From contig NZ_PPXQ01000002.1 in assembly GCF_004798585.1 (NCBI RefSeq), positions 337,375 to 401,374 on the forward strand: DNA of 64,000 bases, given 5' to 3'. The notes beneath the pieces are model-generated. The model made no database searches. It was not told the origin of the DNA and was given only the letters and a program-made list of their open reading frames with translations. Position numbers and translations under genes: made by a program. The DNA comes from Massilia sp. Mn16-1_5. GTDB lineage: Bacteria; Pseudomonadota; Gammaproteobacteria; Burkholderiales; Burkholderiaceae_D. Shown one piece after another: positions 27,608-36,306 of the stretch; positions within the stretch are counted from its first letter, which is position 1, and the number at the start of each line of letters is the position of its first letter.

Positions 27608-27630
27608 GTAGGGTGGACTCCTGAGTCCAC
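27608..27630. repeat. REP-like palindrome
   Basis: GTAGG is followed by GTGGACTC-CT-GAGTCCAC (27613-27630), a perfect 8-bp hairpin with a 2-base loop, just after the hpnG stop. The leader GTAGGGTGG is shared with the larger inverted repeat near 63803. It may act as a transcription end or be a dispersed palindromic element; the stem is not followed by a run of T. Confidence 0.5.
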
Positions 27631-27777
27631 GTGTTGAGCGTACTTAGCCCGCAGCGCGTGGGAACAACCGGTTGTATGTGCGCTCCGGTGCCACGCGTCG
27701 CATGCAGCGGGATATGGCGCAAACATGGCCGAGTGCGGCCTCGCTTAAACGACTGCTATCAGGTTGATACCGGCGTG

Positions 27778-28536
27778 TCATTTCTCCTTCGGCGCGGTCG
27801 TGCCCTGGCCAGCCTCATAGTCAGGCAAGGTCTCCGGCTTGTCCTCATCCAGCTTCGACTGCCTCCGCGCCAGATACGCATCGCGCACGAACAGGTACTT
27901 GTCGAGCGCCGCCTCTTCCAGCAGGTCGGTCGCGTTCAGGAAGCGCGCGCGGGTGCTGACGAAGTTCACGCCCCACATCACGTTGCGCGCGCGCGGCTCC
28001 GCGTAGCTCGTCGGACTGGCGTACTGGTCCACGCCGAAGCCGGCGGCGTCGCGGAAGGTGCTCGGCCCGAACAGCGGCAGTACCAGGTAGGGTCCGCTGG
28101 CGACGCCGTAGTGGCCCAGGGTCAGGCCGAAGTCCTGGTCGTGCGTCGGGATCCCGGCCGGGGTGGCGATGTCGAGCACGCCGAGCAGGCCGAAGGTGCT
28201 GTTCAGGGCGAAGCGCATCAGGTCGGACATGCCGTCGGCGAAACGCAGCTGGGCGAAGTTGTTGAGCATGACCGGCACGGTGCCGAGGTTGGCGAAGAAA
28301 TTCGCGATCCCGGTCCGGATCGGCCGCGGTACGACACGGTTGTAGCCGCGCGCGACCGGCTGGGCGATGTTGCGGTCGACGGTGTCGTTGAAGCGCCAGG
28401 TGGCGCGGTTCAGCGGCTCGAGCGGGTCCGCGGGATTACGGTCCGGGCCGGTGGCACAGCCAGCGGTGGCGGCCAGCACGCAGGCGGCCGTGGTGCGCAG
28501 AATGGTCCGGATGAGGCGTCGGGGGTAGGTGTGCAT
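27778..28536 (-). CDS. mlaA: MlaA/VacJ-family outer-membrane lipoprotein
   Basis: A 252-residue lipoprotein with lipobox ATAGC and the MlaA signature DPLEPLNRATWRFNDTVDR. The conserved segments NFFANLGTVPVMLNNFAQ and SGPYLVLPLFGPSTFRD follow. MlaA forms a channel in the inner leaflet of the outer membrane and moves phospholipids. Here it is 25 bp downstream of hpnN on the same strand, with the MlaC-like HpnM gene divergent nearby. This suggests lipid or hopanoid trafficking to or from the outer membrane. The start at 28536 has GGAG six bases upstream; an ATG at 28551 is possible. Confidence 0.87.
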   Translation of the reverse strand: MHTYPRRLIRTILRTTAACVLAATAGCATGPDRNPADPLEPLNRATWRFNDTVDRNIAQPVARGYNRVVPRPIRTGIANFFANLGTVPVMLNNFAQLRFADGMSDLMRFALNSTFGLLGVLDIATPAGIPTHDQDFGLTLGHYGVASGPYLVLPLFGPSTFRDAAGFGVDQYASPTSYAEPRARNVMWGVNFVSTRARFLNATDLLEEAALDKYLFVRDAYLARRQSKLDEDKPETLPDYEAGQGTTAPKEK

Positions 28537-28561
28537 GCCGGCTCCAGTCATGATCGAGGGT

Positions 28562-31207
28562 TCAGGAGGAAGAGTGTTCCAGCCCGGCGTCCGTCTTGTG
28601 GGCGTTGCCGCGCGGTGTGCCGAGCAGGATGGGCTGGAAGAAGACGGCGCCGATCAGGGTGCAGACCAGGGCCAGCACCAGCAGGGCGCCCATGCTGGCG
28701 GTGCCCGGATGGTGCGAGAGCCACAGGCTGCCGAAGGCGGTGCCGGTGGTGGCCGCGCTCAGGATAATGGCCTCGGTCAGGCCCTGTTCCAGCAGGGCCG
28801 CCTGGCCCGCGCGCCAGGCCATCACGTAGTAGATCTTGAAGGCGACGCCGACGCCCAGCAGCAGCGGCAGCGCGATGATGTTGGCGAAATTGAGCGGCAT
28901 GTCGAGCAGCACCGTCGCCTCGAGCGTGACCAGGCCCGAGACCAGCAGCGGCACCATGGTCAGCAGCACGTCGCCAAAGCGCCGGAACGCGAGCCACAGC
29001 AGCAGCGAGATCGTCGCCACGGCCAGCAGCGCGGCCTGGACGAAGGCGTCGACGATCAGGTCGGCCGCCCCCATGATCGAGATCGGTCCGCCGCTGGCAT
29101 CGGGTGCGACCCGCTGCACGGCCTGCGCGAAGCGGCGCAGCAGGACGTCGTCGCGCACCGGGTCCCCGCTACCCGCGCCCTCGGGACGGCGCGGGCTGGC
29201 GTCGACCAGCGCGCGGCCGTCGGCGGCGATCCAGTTGCGCCGCAGTTCCGCCGGGAGCGAGGCCAGCGTCACCGCTTCGGGGCGCAGGGCCTGGCGCAAG
29301 GCATCGAGCGCGAGCCTGAGCGGCAACGCCAGCGCCAGCTCGGCACGCTCGCGGGTGGCCGTATCGGCGCGCGCCAGCGCCGCCAGCGCGCGCGACAGGC
29401 GCTGGGCCGCCAGCGCCCCGGCACCGGGGTGGTCGAGCGCGGCATTGCGCAGCGCAAGCGCGGCCGCGCGCAGGGCCGCGACGCGCGCGGTGTCCGGCGC
29501 CGGCAGTAGCTGCGCCTGCTCCAGTACCGGCAGCAGGGCGTCTGCTGCGGCGGCGATCAGCGGGAGCTTGGCGGTTTGCTGCTCGGGCACCAGGCTGGCC
29601 GCCGTCATGACGCGCGCCACTTCCGGCAGGCGCTCGATGCGGGCCGCCACCGCTTGCGCCTGCGCCAGCGTGGGGACGAGCACCTGGATGTTGTCGAGGC
29701 CAATATCCGTGCTGCGCGACAGCGTCCGCAGCGCCGTCATCGATTCGCTTTGCGGGCTTTTCAGGTGCAGCGGATTGAAGTCGAACTCCAGGTGGCGCAG
29801 CAGCGGCAGGCCGGCGATCACCAGGGCCAGCGTGGCCACCAGCAAAGGCTTGCGATGGGCCTGCAGCGCGCGGTCGACCGGGGCCAGCCAGGGGTAGCCG
29901 GGGGCGCTGGCGGCGGGGCCGGGCGCGAGCACCTGGATCAGGGCCGGCAGCAGGGTCAGGCAGGAGGGCAGGGCGACGAACAGGATGCCGACGCCGGCGA
30001 TTTGCCCCAGTTCGGCCACGCCGCGGTAGGCGGTCGGCAGGAAGGAGAGAAAACCGAAGGCGGTGGCGATGGCGGCCAGCGTCAGGGGCAGGCCGATCAC
30101 CTGCGTGGTCTCATGCAGCGCCTCGGCGGTGACGCCGTGCTGGCGGTGCAGCTCGCGAAAGCGCATGCCGAACTGGATGCCGAAGTCGATGCCGATGCCG
30201 ACGAACAGGATCGCAAACGCGATCGAGATCAGGTTCAGGGCGCCGACCATCATCAGCCCCAGCGCCGAGGTCAGCACCAGGCCGCCCGCCATGGCCACGC
30301 AGACGGCCAGCACCAGCTTGCCCGAGCGCAGGGCGCGCCACAGCAGCCCCAGCACCAGCAGCAGCGAGAGCAGGCTGCCAAATACCGTTCCTTCCTGCAG
30401 CGAGGCGAACTCGTCGTCCGACAGCGGAATCGGCCCGGTCAGCGCAATGCCGGCGTGGTAGCGGTCCATCAGGCGCAGTTCGCGCGCCGTGGCGCGGATC
30501 GCCTCGGCCGCGGCGGCGCCGGGCATCAGGTCGGCGAAGTCGAGGACCGGCCTGACTTCGACCAGGCTCGACGCCGGGCTATCCTTGGCGGCGCCGGCCA
30601 GGTCCTGCCAGGACAGCGCTCCAGGCCGCCCCGCCAGCGCGGCCTCGACCGCGGCGGCGCTGCGCTCCAGCAGCGGCGCCATGCCGGCCAAACTGACCTG
30701 GCCGGTCTGCAGCGGCGTGCCGAGCGTCACCGACAGTAGATTGGCCAGCCCGCGCAGCGAGGGATCGTGGGCGAGGGCCTTGAGCAGCGGCCTGGCGTCG
30801 CGCAGCTGCGCGGTGAGATCGGTGAGCTCGGGCACGGACAGGTAGAGCAGGCCATTGCGCTGGAAAAAGGGATGGGCCTCGCCCAGGGTGACCGAGTGGA
30901 AGCGCTGCGGCTGTTCGCACAGGCGCGCGGCCAGTTCGCGCGCCGCCTGGGCGGCCAGCTCGGGCGCCGGCGCGGACACGACGATGAGGGTGGTGTCGCT
31001 GCGCTCGCGGAAGGCGGCGGTTACGGCGGCGTCGCGTTTGGTCCATGGCGCGCCCGGGTCCATTAGGCGGCCGACATCAGTGGTGATGGCGAAGTGATTC
31101 GCGGCATATAACCCGGCGCCCAGCACCAGCAGCGCGTACGCGCCGATGACACGCCAGGCATGGCGAACCGAGAGGTGGACGATCCGGGCGATCAGCTTGG
31201 TCAGCAT
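28562..31207 (-). CDS. hpnN: Hopanoid transporter HpnN (RND/MMPL family)
   Basis: An 881-residue inner-membrane protein of the RND/MMPL class with two sets of helices and two large periplasmic loops. The N-terminal anchor is followed by a loop at about residues 50-270, a helical block starting about 280 with LLLVLGLLWRALRSGKLVLA, then the second half. HpnN moves hopanoids from the inner to the outer membrane. The start at 31207 (MLTKLIARIVHLSVRH) matches the usual N-terminus; an upstream ATG at 31249 has no better ribosome site. mlaA follows it, and hpnM is divergent. Confidence 0.92.
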   Translation of the reverse strand: MLTKLIARIVHLSVRHAWRVIGAYALLVLGAGLYAANHFAITTDVGRLMDPGAPWTKRDAAVTAAFRERSDTTLIVVSAPAPELAAQAARELAARLCEQPQRFHSVTLGEAHPFFQRNGLLYLSVPELTDLTAQLRDARPLLKALAHDPSLRGLANLLSVTLGTPLQTGQVSLAGMAPLLERSAAAVEAALAGRPGALSWQDLAGAAKDSPASSLVEVRPVLDFADLMPGAAAAEAIRATARELRLMDRYHAGIALTGPIPLSDDEFASLQEGTVFGSLLSLLLVLGLLWRALRSGKLVLAVCVAMAGGLVLTSALGLMMVGALNLISIAFAILFVGIGIDFGIQFGMRFRELHRQHGVTAEALHETTQVIGLPLTLAAIATAFGFLSFLPTAYRGVAELGQIAGVGILFVALPSCLTLLPALIQVLAPGPAASAPGYPWLAPVDRALQAHRKPLLVATLALVIAGLPLLRHLEFDFNPLHLKSPQSESMTALRTLSRSTDIGLDNIQVLVPTLAQAQAVAARIERLPEVARVMTAASLVPEQQTAKLPLIAAAADALLPVLEQAQLLPAPDTARVAALRAAALALRNAALDHPGAGALAAQRLSRALAALARADTATRERAELALALPLRLALDALRQALRPEAVTLASLPAELRRNWIAADGRALVDASPRRPEGAGSGDPVRDDVLLRRFAQAVQRVAPDASGGPISIMGAADLIVDAFVQAALLAVATISLLLWLAFRRFGDVLLTMVPLLVSGLVTLEATVLLDMPLNFANIIALPLLLGVGVAFKIYYVMAWRAGQAALLEQGLTEAIILSAATTGTAFGSLWLSHHPGTASMGALLVLALVCTLIGAVFFQPILLGTPRGNAHKTDAGLEHSSS

Positions 31208-31320
31208 ACGCGTCAGAGGATGGGCCGGTGCGATACGCCATAGTAGCAAGTACCATCCGGGCAGGCTTCGGCGTATGCTGGCGGTGTCGTATTAAGGCCG
31301 CATGCAAGTAAGGAGACCTC

Positions 31321-31956
31321 ATGAAACCGATCATCCTTTCGCTGGCCATGCTGGCGCCGGCCTTGCCGGCCTCATTCGGGGTATTGGTCCCGGCCCATGC
31401 CCAACAGACCGAGAGCCAATCACCGCACCAGGCGGTCAAAAGCACCATCGAGCGCGTGATGTCGGCCATCCGGAGCGACCCCGGCGGCCGCGCCGGCGAC
31501 CCTGATCGGATCTATCAATTGGTCCAGCAACACTTCCTGCCGGCCACCGATTTCGCCCTGACCACCCGCTATGCGGTCGGCGATGCCTGGGCCAGCGCCA
31601 CGCCGGCCCAGCGCGAGGCGCTGGTCAAGCAGTTCCAGACCCTGCTGGCGCGCACCTTCGCCCTCCAGTTGACCCAGATCCACGAGCAGGACACCCAGTT
31701 CACCTACGCGCCCGTGGCGCGCCCCGCGGCGGACGCCAATGACGCCGTGGTCAAGACCAGCGTCCGCACCGAGGGCGAGCGCATGCCGATCGATTACCGC
31801 CTGCGCAAGACCGGGGCCGGCTGGAAGATCTACGACATCAACATGATGGGCGCCTGGATGATCCAGGTCTACCGGAAACAGTTCGCGGCCCAGTTGGCGT
31901 CCGGCGGAGTCGACGGCCTGATCAAGTACCTGGCCGCCCATAATGCGGCCGTGTGA
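31321..31956 (+). CDS. hpnM: Hopanoid-associated MlaC-like periplasmic protein HpnM
   Basis: A 211-residue exported protein of the MlaC/Ttg2D (toluene tolerance) family. The signal peptide covers residues 1-27, ending AHAQ. The body shows FLPATDFALTTRYAVGDAW, TLLARTFALQL and GAGWKIYDINMMGAWMIQVYRKQF, all MlaC hallmarks. MlaC carries phospholipids across the periplasm; HpnM is its counterpart in hopanoid clusters and works with HpnN. AAGGAG precedes the ATG. Its 3' end overlaps the convergent hpnL gene by 35 bp. Confidence 0.9.
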   Translation: MKPIILSLAMLAPALPASFGVLVPAHAQQTESQSPHQAVKSTIERVMSAIRSDPGGRAGDPDRIYQLVQQHFLPATDFALTTRYAVGDAWASATPAQREALVKQFQTLLARTFALQLTQIHEQDTQFTYAPVARPAADANDAVVKTSVRTEGERMPIDYRLRKTGAGWKIYDINMMGAWMIQVYRKQFAAQLASGGVDGLIKYLAAHNAAV

Positions 31957-32908
31957 GGCGGCGCAGTCTTCTGGCTTCGAACCAGTGCCAGGACAGCAAG
32001 GCGGGCAGGCCGAGCACGATCTCGCGCATGCGCTTGACCAGGGCCAGCGAGAGCGCGACCTCGCCGCCCACGCCCGCAAGAACGCCGAACAGCAGCACGG
32101 CCGCCTCCTGCACCCCGAGCCCGGCCGGGACCAGGAAGCTGGCGTGGCGCGCGGCCTGGGTCAGCGCCTCGATGGCGACCGCGGTGCCCAGGTCGACCGG
32201 ATGGCCGAGCAGGCGTAGCGCATACCAGGTCTCGAGGCTGCCGAGCAGGTAAGAGAGCAGCTGCCAGCCCAGCGCCCGCAGCAGCGCGCCGTGGCGGCCG
32301 AACAGGCGCACGACGGCGGCGTCGAGCCGCGCGCCGTCCAGGTCCGGCGTGCGGGGACCGAGCAGGCGCAGGCGCCAGCGTTCGAGGCGCTGGAAGGGCG
32401 CGCCGTGACGCAGCAGCCACCAGGCCAGCAGCGGCAGCGGCAGCGACAGCGCCAGGCCGGTAGCGATCACCCCGACCTGGTGCATGCCCGCGGCGATCTG
32501 CGCCATCAGCACAACGCCGAGGCCGCAGAACAGGTAGAGCACGATCATCGTGAGCAGCACCTCGACGATCACGCTGGCGGTGATGGCGGCCGTGTCGGGC
32601 AGGCGCGTGCGTACCAGACGCACGCCGACCACTTCGCCGCCCACACCCGCCGCCGGCAGCAGGCGGTTGACGGCTTCTCGCACCGCGGCCACCCAGAGCA
32701 GGAAGGGGAAGCCGGGCGCCCGTTCAAGCAGAATCTGCCAGGCGCGCACGTCGAGCATCAGGGTGACGACGCGCAGCGGCACCAGCAGCAGCAAGGTCCA
32801 GCCGGCCTGCGCGACGGCGTCCAGCACGGCGTGCCAGCCCTGCCAGGCGACCAGCCCGCACAGCAGGAGCAGACCGGCAAGCGCACCGCCGATGGCCAGC
32901 CGGTTCAT
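31922..32908 (-). CDS. hpnL: Hopanoid-cluster membrane protein HpnL (LPG synthase-like flippase fold)
   Basis: A 328-residue polytopic inner-membrane protein of the UPF0104/lysylphosphatidylglycerol-synthase-TM family. Segments such as PAAGVGGEVVGVRLVR and ARHASFLVPAGLGVQEAAVLLFG match the family. Its role in hopanoid biology is unproven; a lipid flippase is the common suggestion. The ATG overlaps the hpnK stop (ATGA), so they are translated together. It is the last gene of ispH-hpnH-I-J-K-L and overlaps hpnM convergently. Confidence 0.85.
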   Translation of the reverse strand: MNRLAIGGALAGLLLLCGLVAWQGWHAVLDAVAQAGWTLLLLVPLRVVTLMLDVRAWQILLERAPGFPFLLWVAAVREAVNRLLPAAGVGGEVVGVRLVRTRLPDTAAITASVIVEVLLTMIVLYLFCGLGVVLMAQIAAGMHQVGVIATGLALSLPLPLLAWWLLRHGAPFQRLERWRLRLLGPRTPDLDGARLDAAVVRLFGRHGALLRALGWQLLSYLLGSLETWYALRLLGHPVDLGTAVAIEALTQAARHASFLVPAGLGVQEAAVLLFGVLAGVGGEVALSLALVKRMREIVLGLPALLSWHWFEARRLRRLTRPHYGRPGT

Positions 32909-33735
32909 GCGCCCAGCAGGTCGGCGAAGCCGCCGAAGCGGACGCCTCCCGCGCGCAGGGAGGCACGCGCCGCGGCCACGCGCGGCGAGACCAGGGCGGC
33001 GAATTCGTCGGCGTGGCGGTAGCCCGCCATCGAGGCGGCGATTGCCGTGCCCGACGCCAGCGCAGGGTGCAGGTAGAGTTCGCCGACCCCACTTGGGGGC
33101 AGACGCGCCAGGGCCGCCAGCAAGGCCTCCTCGTCGAAGCGGCCAGAGAGGCGCAGGCCGAGCAGGTAGTCGTTGTGCGCGATGCCGGCTGCGCGCAGGC
33201 GGGCGCGCAGCAGGAGCAAGCATGGCCGCAGCCAGGCCGGCAGCCCGGCTTCGTAGGGCAGCCGCACCGCGCGCAGGCCGAATTCGCGGCCGATGTCGAG
33301 GATCAGTGACAACACCGTCGGGTGCAGGTGGAAGTGCTTGTGGGCGTTGACGTGGTCGAGCGCAAGGCCGGTCGCCGCAAAGGCCTCGAACTGGGCGCGG
33401 ATCTCGGCGGCCAGCTGGCGCCGTACGCGCGGCAGGCAGAAAAAGCGGACGCCGTCCCGCACCATGCGCGTGCCGAAGCGGCCGCTCGCATCGACCAGAT
33501 CGCGGATACGGCGCGGCGGCAGCACGGCGGCGCCGTCGGCCAGTACCAGGTGCAAGCCGACCCGCAGGCCGGGACAGGCGCGCGCGACGGAAATCGCGTC
33601 AACCGCGGCCGGCGCCCCGACCATCAGGCTGGCGGCGCTCAAGACCCCCTCGCGATGGGCGCGCAGCACGGCGCGGTTGACGCTCTCGTGCAGGCCGAAG
33701 TCGTCGGCCGTGATGATCAGGCCGGCGCAGTTCAT
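32905..33735 (-). CDS. hpnK: Hopanoid deacetylase HpnK (YdjC family)
   Basis: A 276-residue YdjC-type carbohydrate deacetylase. The metal-binding aspartates are in IITADDFGLHESVN and histidines in NAHKHFHLHP. In the known pathway HpnI adds N-acetylglucosamine to bacteriohopanetetrol and HpnK removes the acetyl group, giving the glucosaminyl form that HpnJ converts to the cyclitol ether. The start at 33735 leads directly into the conserved strand; an ATG nine codons earlier would overlap hpnJ. It is 7 bp downstream of hpnJ. Confidence 0.9.
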   Translation of the reverse strand: MNCAGLIITADDFGLHESVNRAVLRAHREGVLSAASLMVGAPAAVDAISVARACPGLRVGLHLVLADGAAVLPPRRIRDLVDASGRFGTRMVRDGVRFFCLPRVRRQLAAEIRAQFEAFAATGLALDHVNAHKHFHLHPTVLSLILDIGREFGLRAVRLPYEAGLPAWLRPCLLLLRARLRAAGIAHNDYLLGLRLSGRFDEEALLAALARLPPSGVGELYLHPALASGTAIAASMAGYRHADEFAALVSPRVAAARASLRAGGVRFGGFADLLGA

Positions 33736-33742
33736 TCCGCTC

Positions 33743-35173
33743 TCACGCCTGCTCCGCCCCATGGTCGCGCAGGAAGCGGAAGAACTCGACGCCTTCGCGC
33801 AGGCGCCGGCGCGTCATCTCCCAGCTGTGCAGCATCTCGCGCACAATTTCCCAGATCTTCGCCGGCCGAAAATAAAAGCTGCGGTAGAACTGCTCGAGGC
33901 TGTGGTACATCTCCTGGCTCGACAGGTGCGGATAGTTGAGGGCGGCCAGCTGCACCCCGCTTTCGTTGACCAGGTGGATGGTCTTGTTCGGCGGGATCCA
34001 TTCGTTTTCCAGCGCCTGTTCATACAATTTGGTGCCCGGATAGGGCGCGGCGAGCGAGACCTGGATCGTGTGCGGATTGATCTCCTTGGCGAAGGCGATC
34101 GACTTGGCGATGGTCTCGCGGGTCTCGCCCGGCAGGCCGAGGATGAAGGTGCCGTGCACGGTGATGCCCAGTTCCCGGCAGTCGACGGCGAAGCGGCGCG
34201 CGATGTCGGTGCGCAGGCCCTTCTTGATGTTCAGGAGGATCTGGTCGTCGCCCGACTCGTAGCCGACCAGCAGCAGGCGCAGCCCGTTCTCCTTCATGAT
34301 CTTCAGGGTGGAATAGGGCACGTTGGCCTTGGCGTTGCAGGACCAGGTCACGCCGAGTGCGCCGAGGCCGCGCGCGATCTCCTCGGCGCGCGGCCGGAAG
34401 TCGGTAAAGGTGTCGTCGTCGAACATGATCTCCTTCACATCTAGCATGTTCTCCTTGATCCAGCGGACCTCGGCCAGCACGTTTTCCGGCGAGCGGATCC
34501 GGTAGCGGTGCCCGCCCACGGTCTGCGGCCACAGGCAGAAGGTGCAGCGCGAGCGGCAGCCGCGCCCGGTGTACAGGGACACGTAGGGGTAGTTCAGGTA
34601 GCCGATGAAGTAATTGCGGATGTTCAGGTCGCGCTTGTAGATGGGCGCAACAAAAGGGAGGGCGTCCATGTCCTCGATCATCGGGCGCGGCGGATTGTGG
34701 TGGATGCCGCCGTCGGCGTCGCGCCAGCTGATCCCGGCGATATCGGCCAGCGGCCGGCCCTCGGCGATGTCGCGGCAGGTATAGTCGAACTCCTCGCGCG
34801 CGACGAAGTCGATGGCGCTGCTGGCCTGCAGCGAAGGGCCGGGATCGACCATGACCTTGGCGCCGACCATGCCGACCAGGGTCGCAGGTGTACGCTCCTT
34901 GATCAGTTCCGCGAAGCGGGCGTCGGCCGGGAAGGAGGGGGTGCTGGTATGCATGATGACCAGCTCGTAGTCCCGGGCGATGTCCAGCGTCTGCGCCACC
35001 GAGAGGCCGTCGGCGGGGGCGTCGAGCAGGCGGCTGCCGGGCACCAGGGCGGCGGGTTGCGCGAGCCAGGTCGGGTACCAGAAGGAGCGGATCTCGCGCC
35101 TGGCCTGGTAGCGCGAGCCGGCGCCGCCGTCGAAGCCGTCGAAGGAGGGCGCTTGCAGGAACAGGGTTTTCAT
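33743..35173 (-). CDS. hpnJ: Radical SAM bacteriohopanetetrol cyclitol-ether synthase HpnJ
   Basis: A 476-residue radical SAM protein. An N-terminal B12-binding-like domain (residues 1-170) precedes the SAM core with cluster cysteines C206, C210 and C213 (GCRSRCTFCLWP). HpnJ contracts the glucosamine ring of the hopanoid head group to the aminocyclopentitol ether. The start overlaps the hpnI stop by four bases. The sequence SGDDQILLNIKKGLR and the C-terminal FRFLRDHG are typical of the family. Confidence 0.93.
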   Translation of the reverse strand: MKTLFLQAPSFDGFDGGAGSRYQARREIRSFWYPTWLAQPAALVPGSRLLDAPADGLSVAQTLDIARDYELVIMHTSTPSFPADARFAELIKERTPATLVGMVGAKVMVDPGPSLQASSAIDFVAREEFDYTCRDIAEGRPLADIAGISWRDADGGIHHNPPRPMIEDMDALPFVAPIYKRDLNIRNYFIGYLNYPYVSLYTGRGCRSRCTFCLWPQTVGGHRYRIRSPENVLAEVRWIKENMLDVKEIMFDDDTFTDFRPRAEEIARGLGALGVTWSCNAKANVPYSTLKIMKENGLRLLLVGYESGDDQILLNIKKGLRTDIARRFAVDCRELGITVHGTFILGLPGETRETIAKSIAFAKEINPHTIQVSLAAPYPGTKLYEQALENEWIPPNKTIHLVNESGVQLAALNYPHLSSQEMYHSLEQFYRSFYFRPAKIWEIVREMLHSWEMTRRRLREGVEFFRFLRDHGAEQA

Positions 35174-36291
35174 GTCGGTGATTCCTTCATGTTTTCCGGG
35201 GCGCGGCGGCCGTCCACGCGTAGCCGGTGTCCGCGCCAGCGCGTCGTGCTGCCGGCGAATGCGCTCAGCCACTCGAGCAGCAGCAGGCAGTCGCGCAGCG
35301 CCGCGATCGGCAGCGAAGCAAGGTTCGGCGCTGCGCGCCAGTGCAGCAGCATGCGCGCACACAAGCCCGGCAGCGCCAGCGCCCAGTTCCAGGGCGTCGG
35401 CGCCAGCCACAGGCCGAGCGCCAGCATCGGCAGCGTGAAGCTGACGAAGCAGAAGGCATAGCCGGGCGGATTGAGCGAACGGATGGTCTGCATCCAGCGC
35501 CGCTCGCGTGCCCATAGTGCGGCCAGGCTGCGTTCGGTGACGTCGGTGCGCACGACCACGTCGGAGAGGATCGTCGCCAGCCCCTGGCGCCGGGTCAGCT
35601 CGCCGAGCCAGAAATCGTCGGCCAAGCGGTCCTTCAGTACCTCGAAGCCACCGATCCTGTTGAGCGTCTCGGTACGCAGGGCAATGGTGGCGCCAAAGCC
35701 GAAGGCGCTGCTGCCGCCGCGGCTGGCGACGCCGACCGAGGGCGCGAACCAGCTGTCGATGAAGAGCGCCCCCACTCGGCTCCAGAAGCCGCCCGCCGCA
35801 ACGCCGCGATAAAGGCAGGTGACGATGCCGACGCCGGGCTCGGCCAACGGCGCGGTCACGCGCTCGAGGTAGTCGGGGCCGGCGCCGATGTCGCTGTCGG
35901 CCACTACCAGCCACGGGTGGCGCGCCGCCGATCGCATGTTGATCAGGTTGCTCACCTTGAGGTTGCTGCCGTGGATGCGTGGGTCGGCCACCAGCCGGAT
36001 GTCGACCTCGGGAAAGCGGCGTATCAGGCGCTTCACTACCACGGCGGCGGGATCGCCGGGGTCGCGCACCCCGAATATCAGCTGGTAGCAGGGATGGGTC
36101 TGTCGGCACAGGCTGGCGAGGTTGCGCTCCAGGTTGGGCTCGGCGCCGCACAGGGGCTTGAGGACGCTCACCGGGACCGGTTCCGACGCGGTGCCGCGCT
36201 GCCAGGTGCGCGGGCGACACAAGAGTGCAGCCAGCGCGTATACCGTGGCCAGCGCGGTCAGCAGCGCTCCGATAAAGGTGACGGCTGCCAT
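35170..36291 (-). CDS. hpnI: Hopanoid glycosyltransferase HpnI
   Basis: A 373-residue membrane glycosyltransferase of the ceramide-glucosyltransferase-like (GT21/GT2) type. Motifs are present in order: the N-terminal anchor, VADSDIGAGPDYL (DxD), DDFWLGELT and RERRWMQTIR ((Q/R)xxRW), followed by C-terminal hydrophobic helices. HpnI transfers N-acetylglucosamine to bacteriohopanetetrol. It lies between hpnH and hpnJ in one tightly packed minus-strand operon, 15 bp after hpnH. Confidence 0.92.
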   Translation of the reverse strand: MAAVTFIGALLTALATVYALAALLCRPRTWQRGTASEPVPVSVLKPLCGAEPNLERNLASLCRQTHPCYQLIFGVRDPGDPAAVVVKRLIRRFPEVDIRLVADPRIHGSNLKVSNLINMRSAARHPWLVVADSDIGAGPDYLERVTAPLAEPGVGIVTCLYRGVAAGGFWSRVGALFIDSWFAPSVGVASRGGSSAFGFGATIALRTETLNRIGGFEVLKDRLADDFWLGELTRRQGLATILSDVVVRTDVTERSLAALWARERRWMQTIRSLNPPGYAFCFVSFTLPMLALGLWLAPTPWNWALALPGLCARMLLHWRAAPNLASLPIAALRDCLLLLEWLSAFAGSTTRWRGHRLRVDGRRAPENMKESPT

Positions 36292-36306
36292 CGGCGTCTC
36301 TCCATC

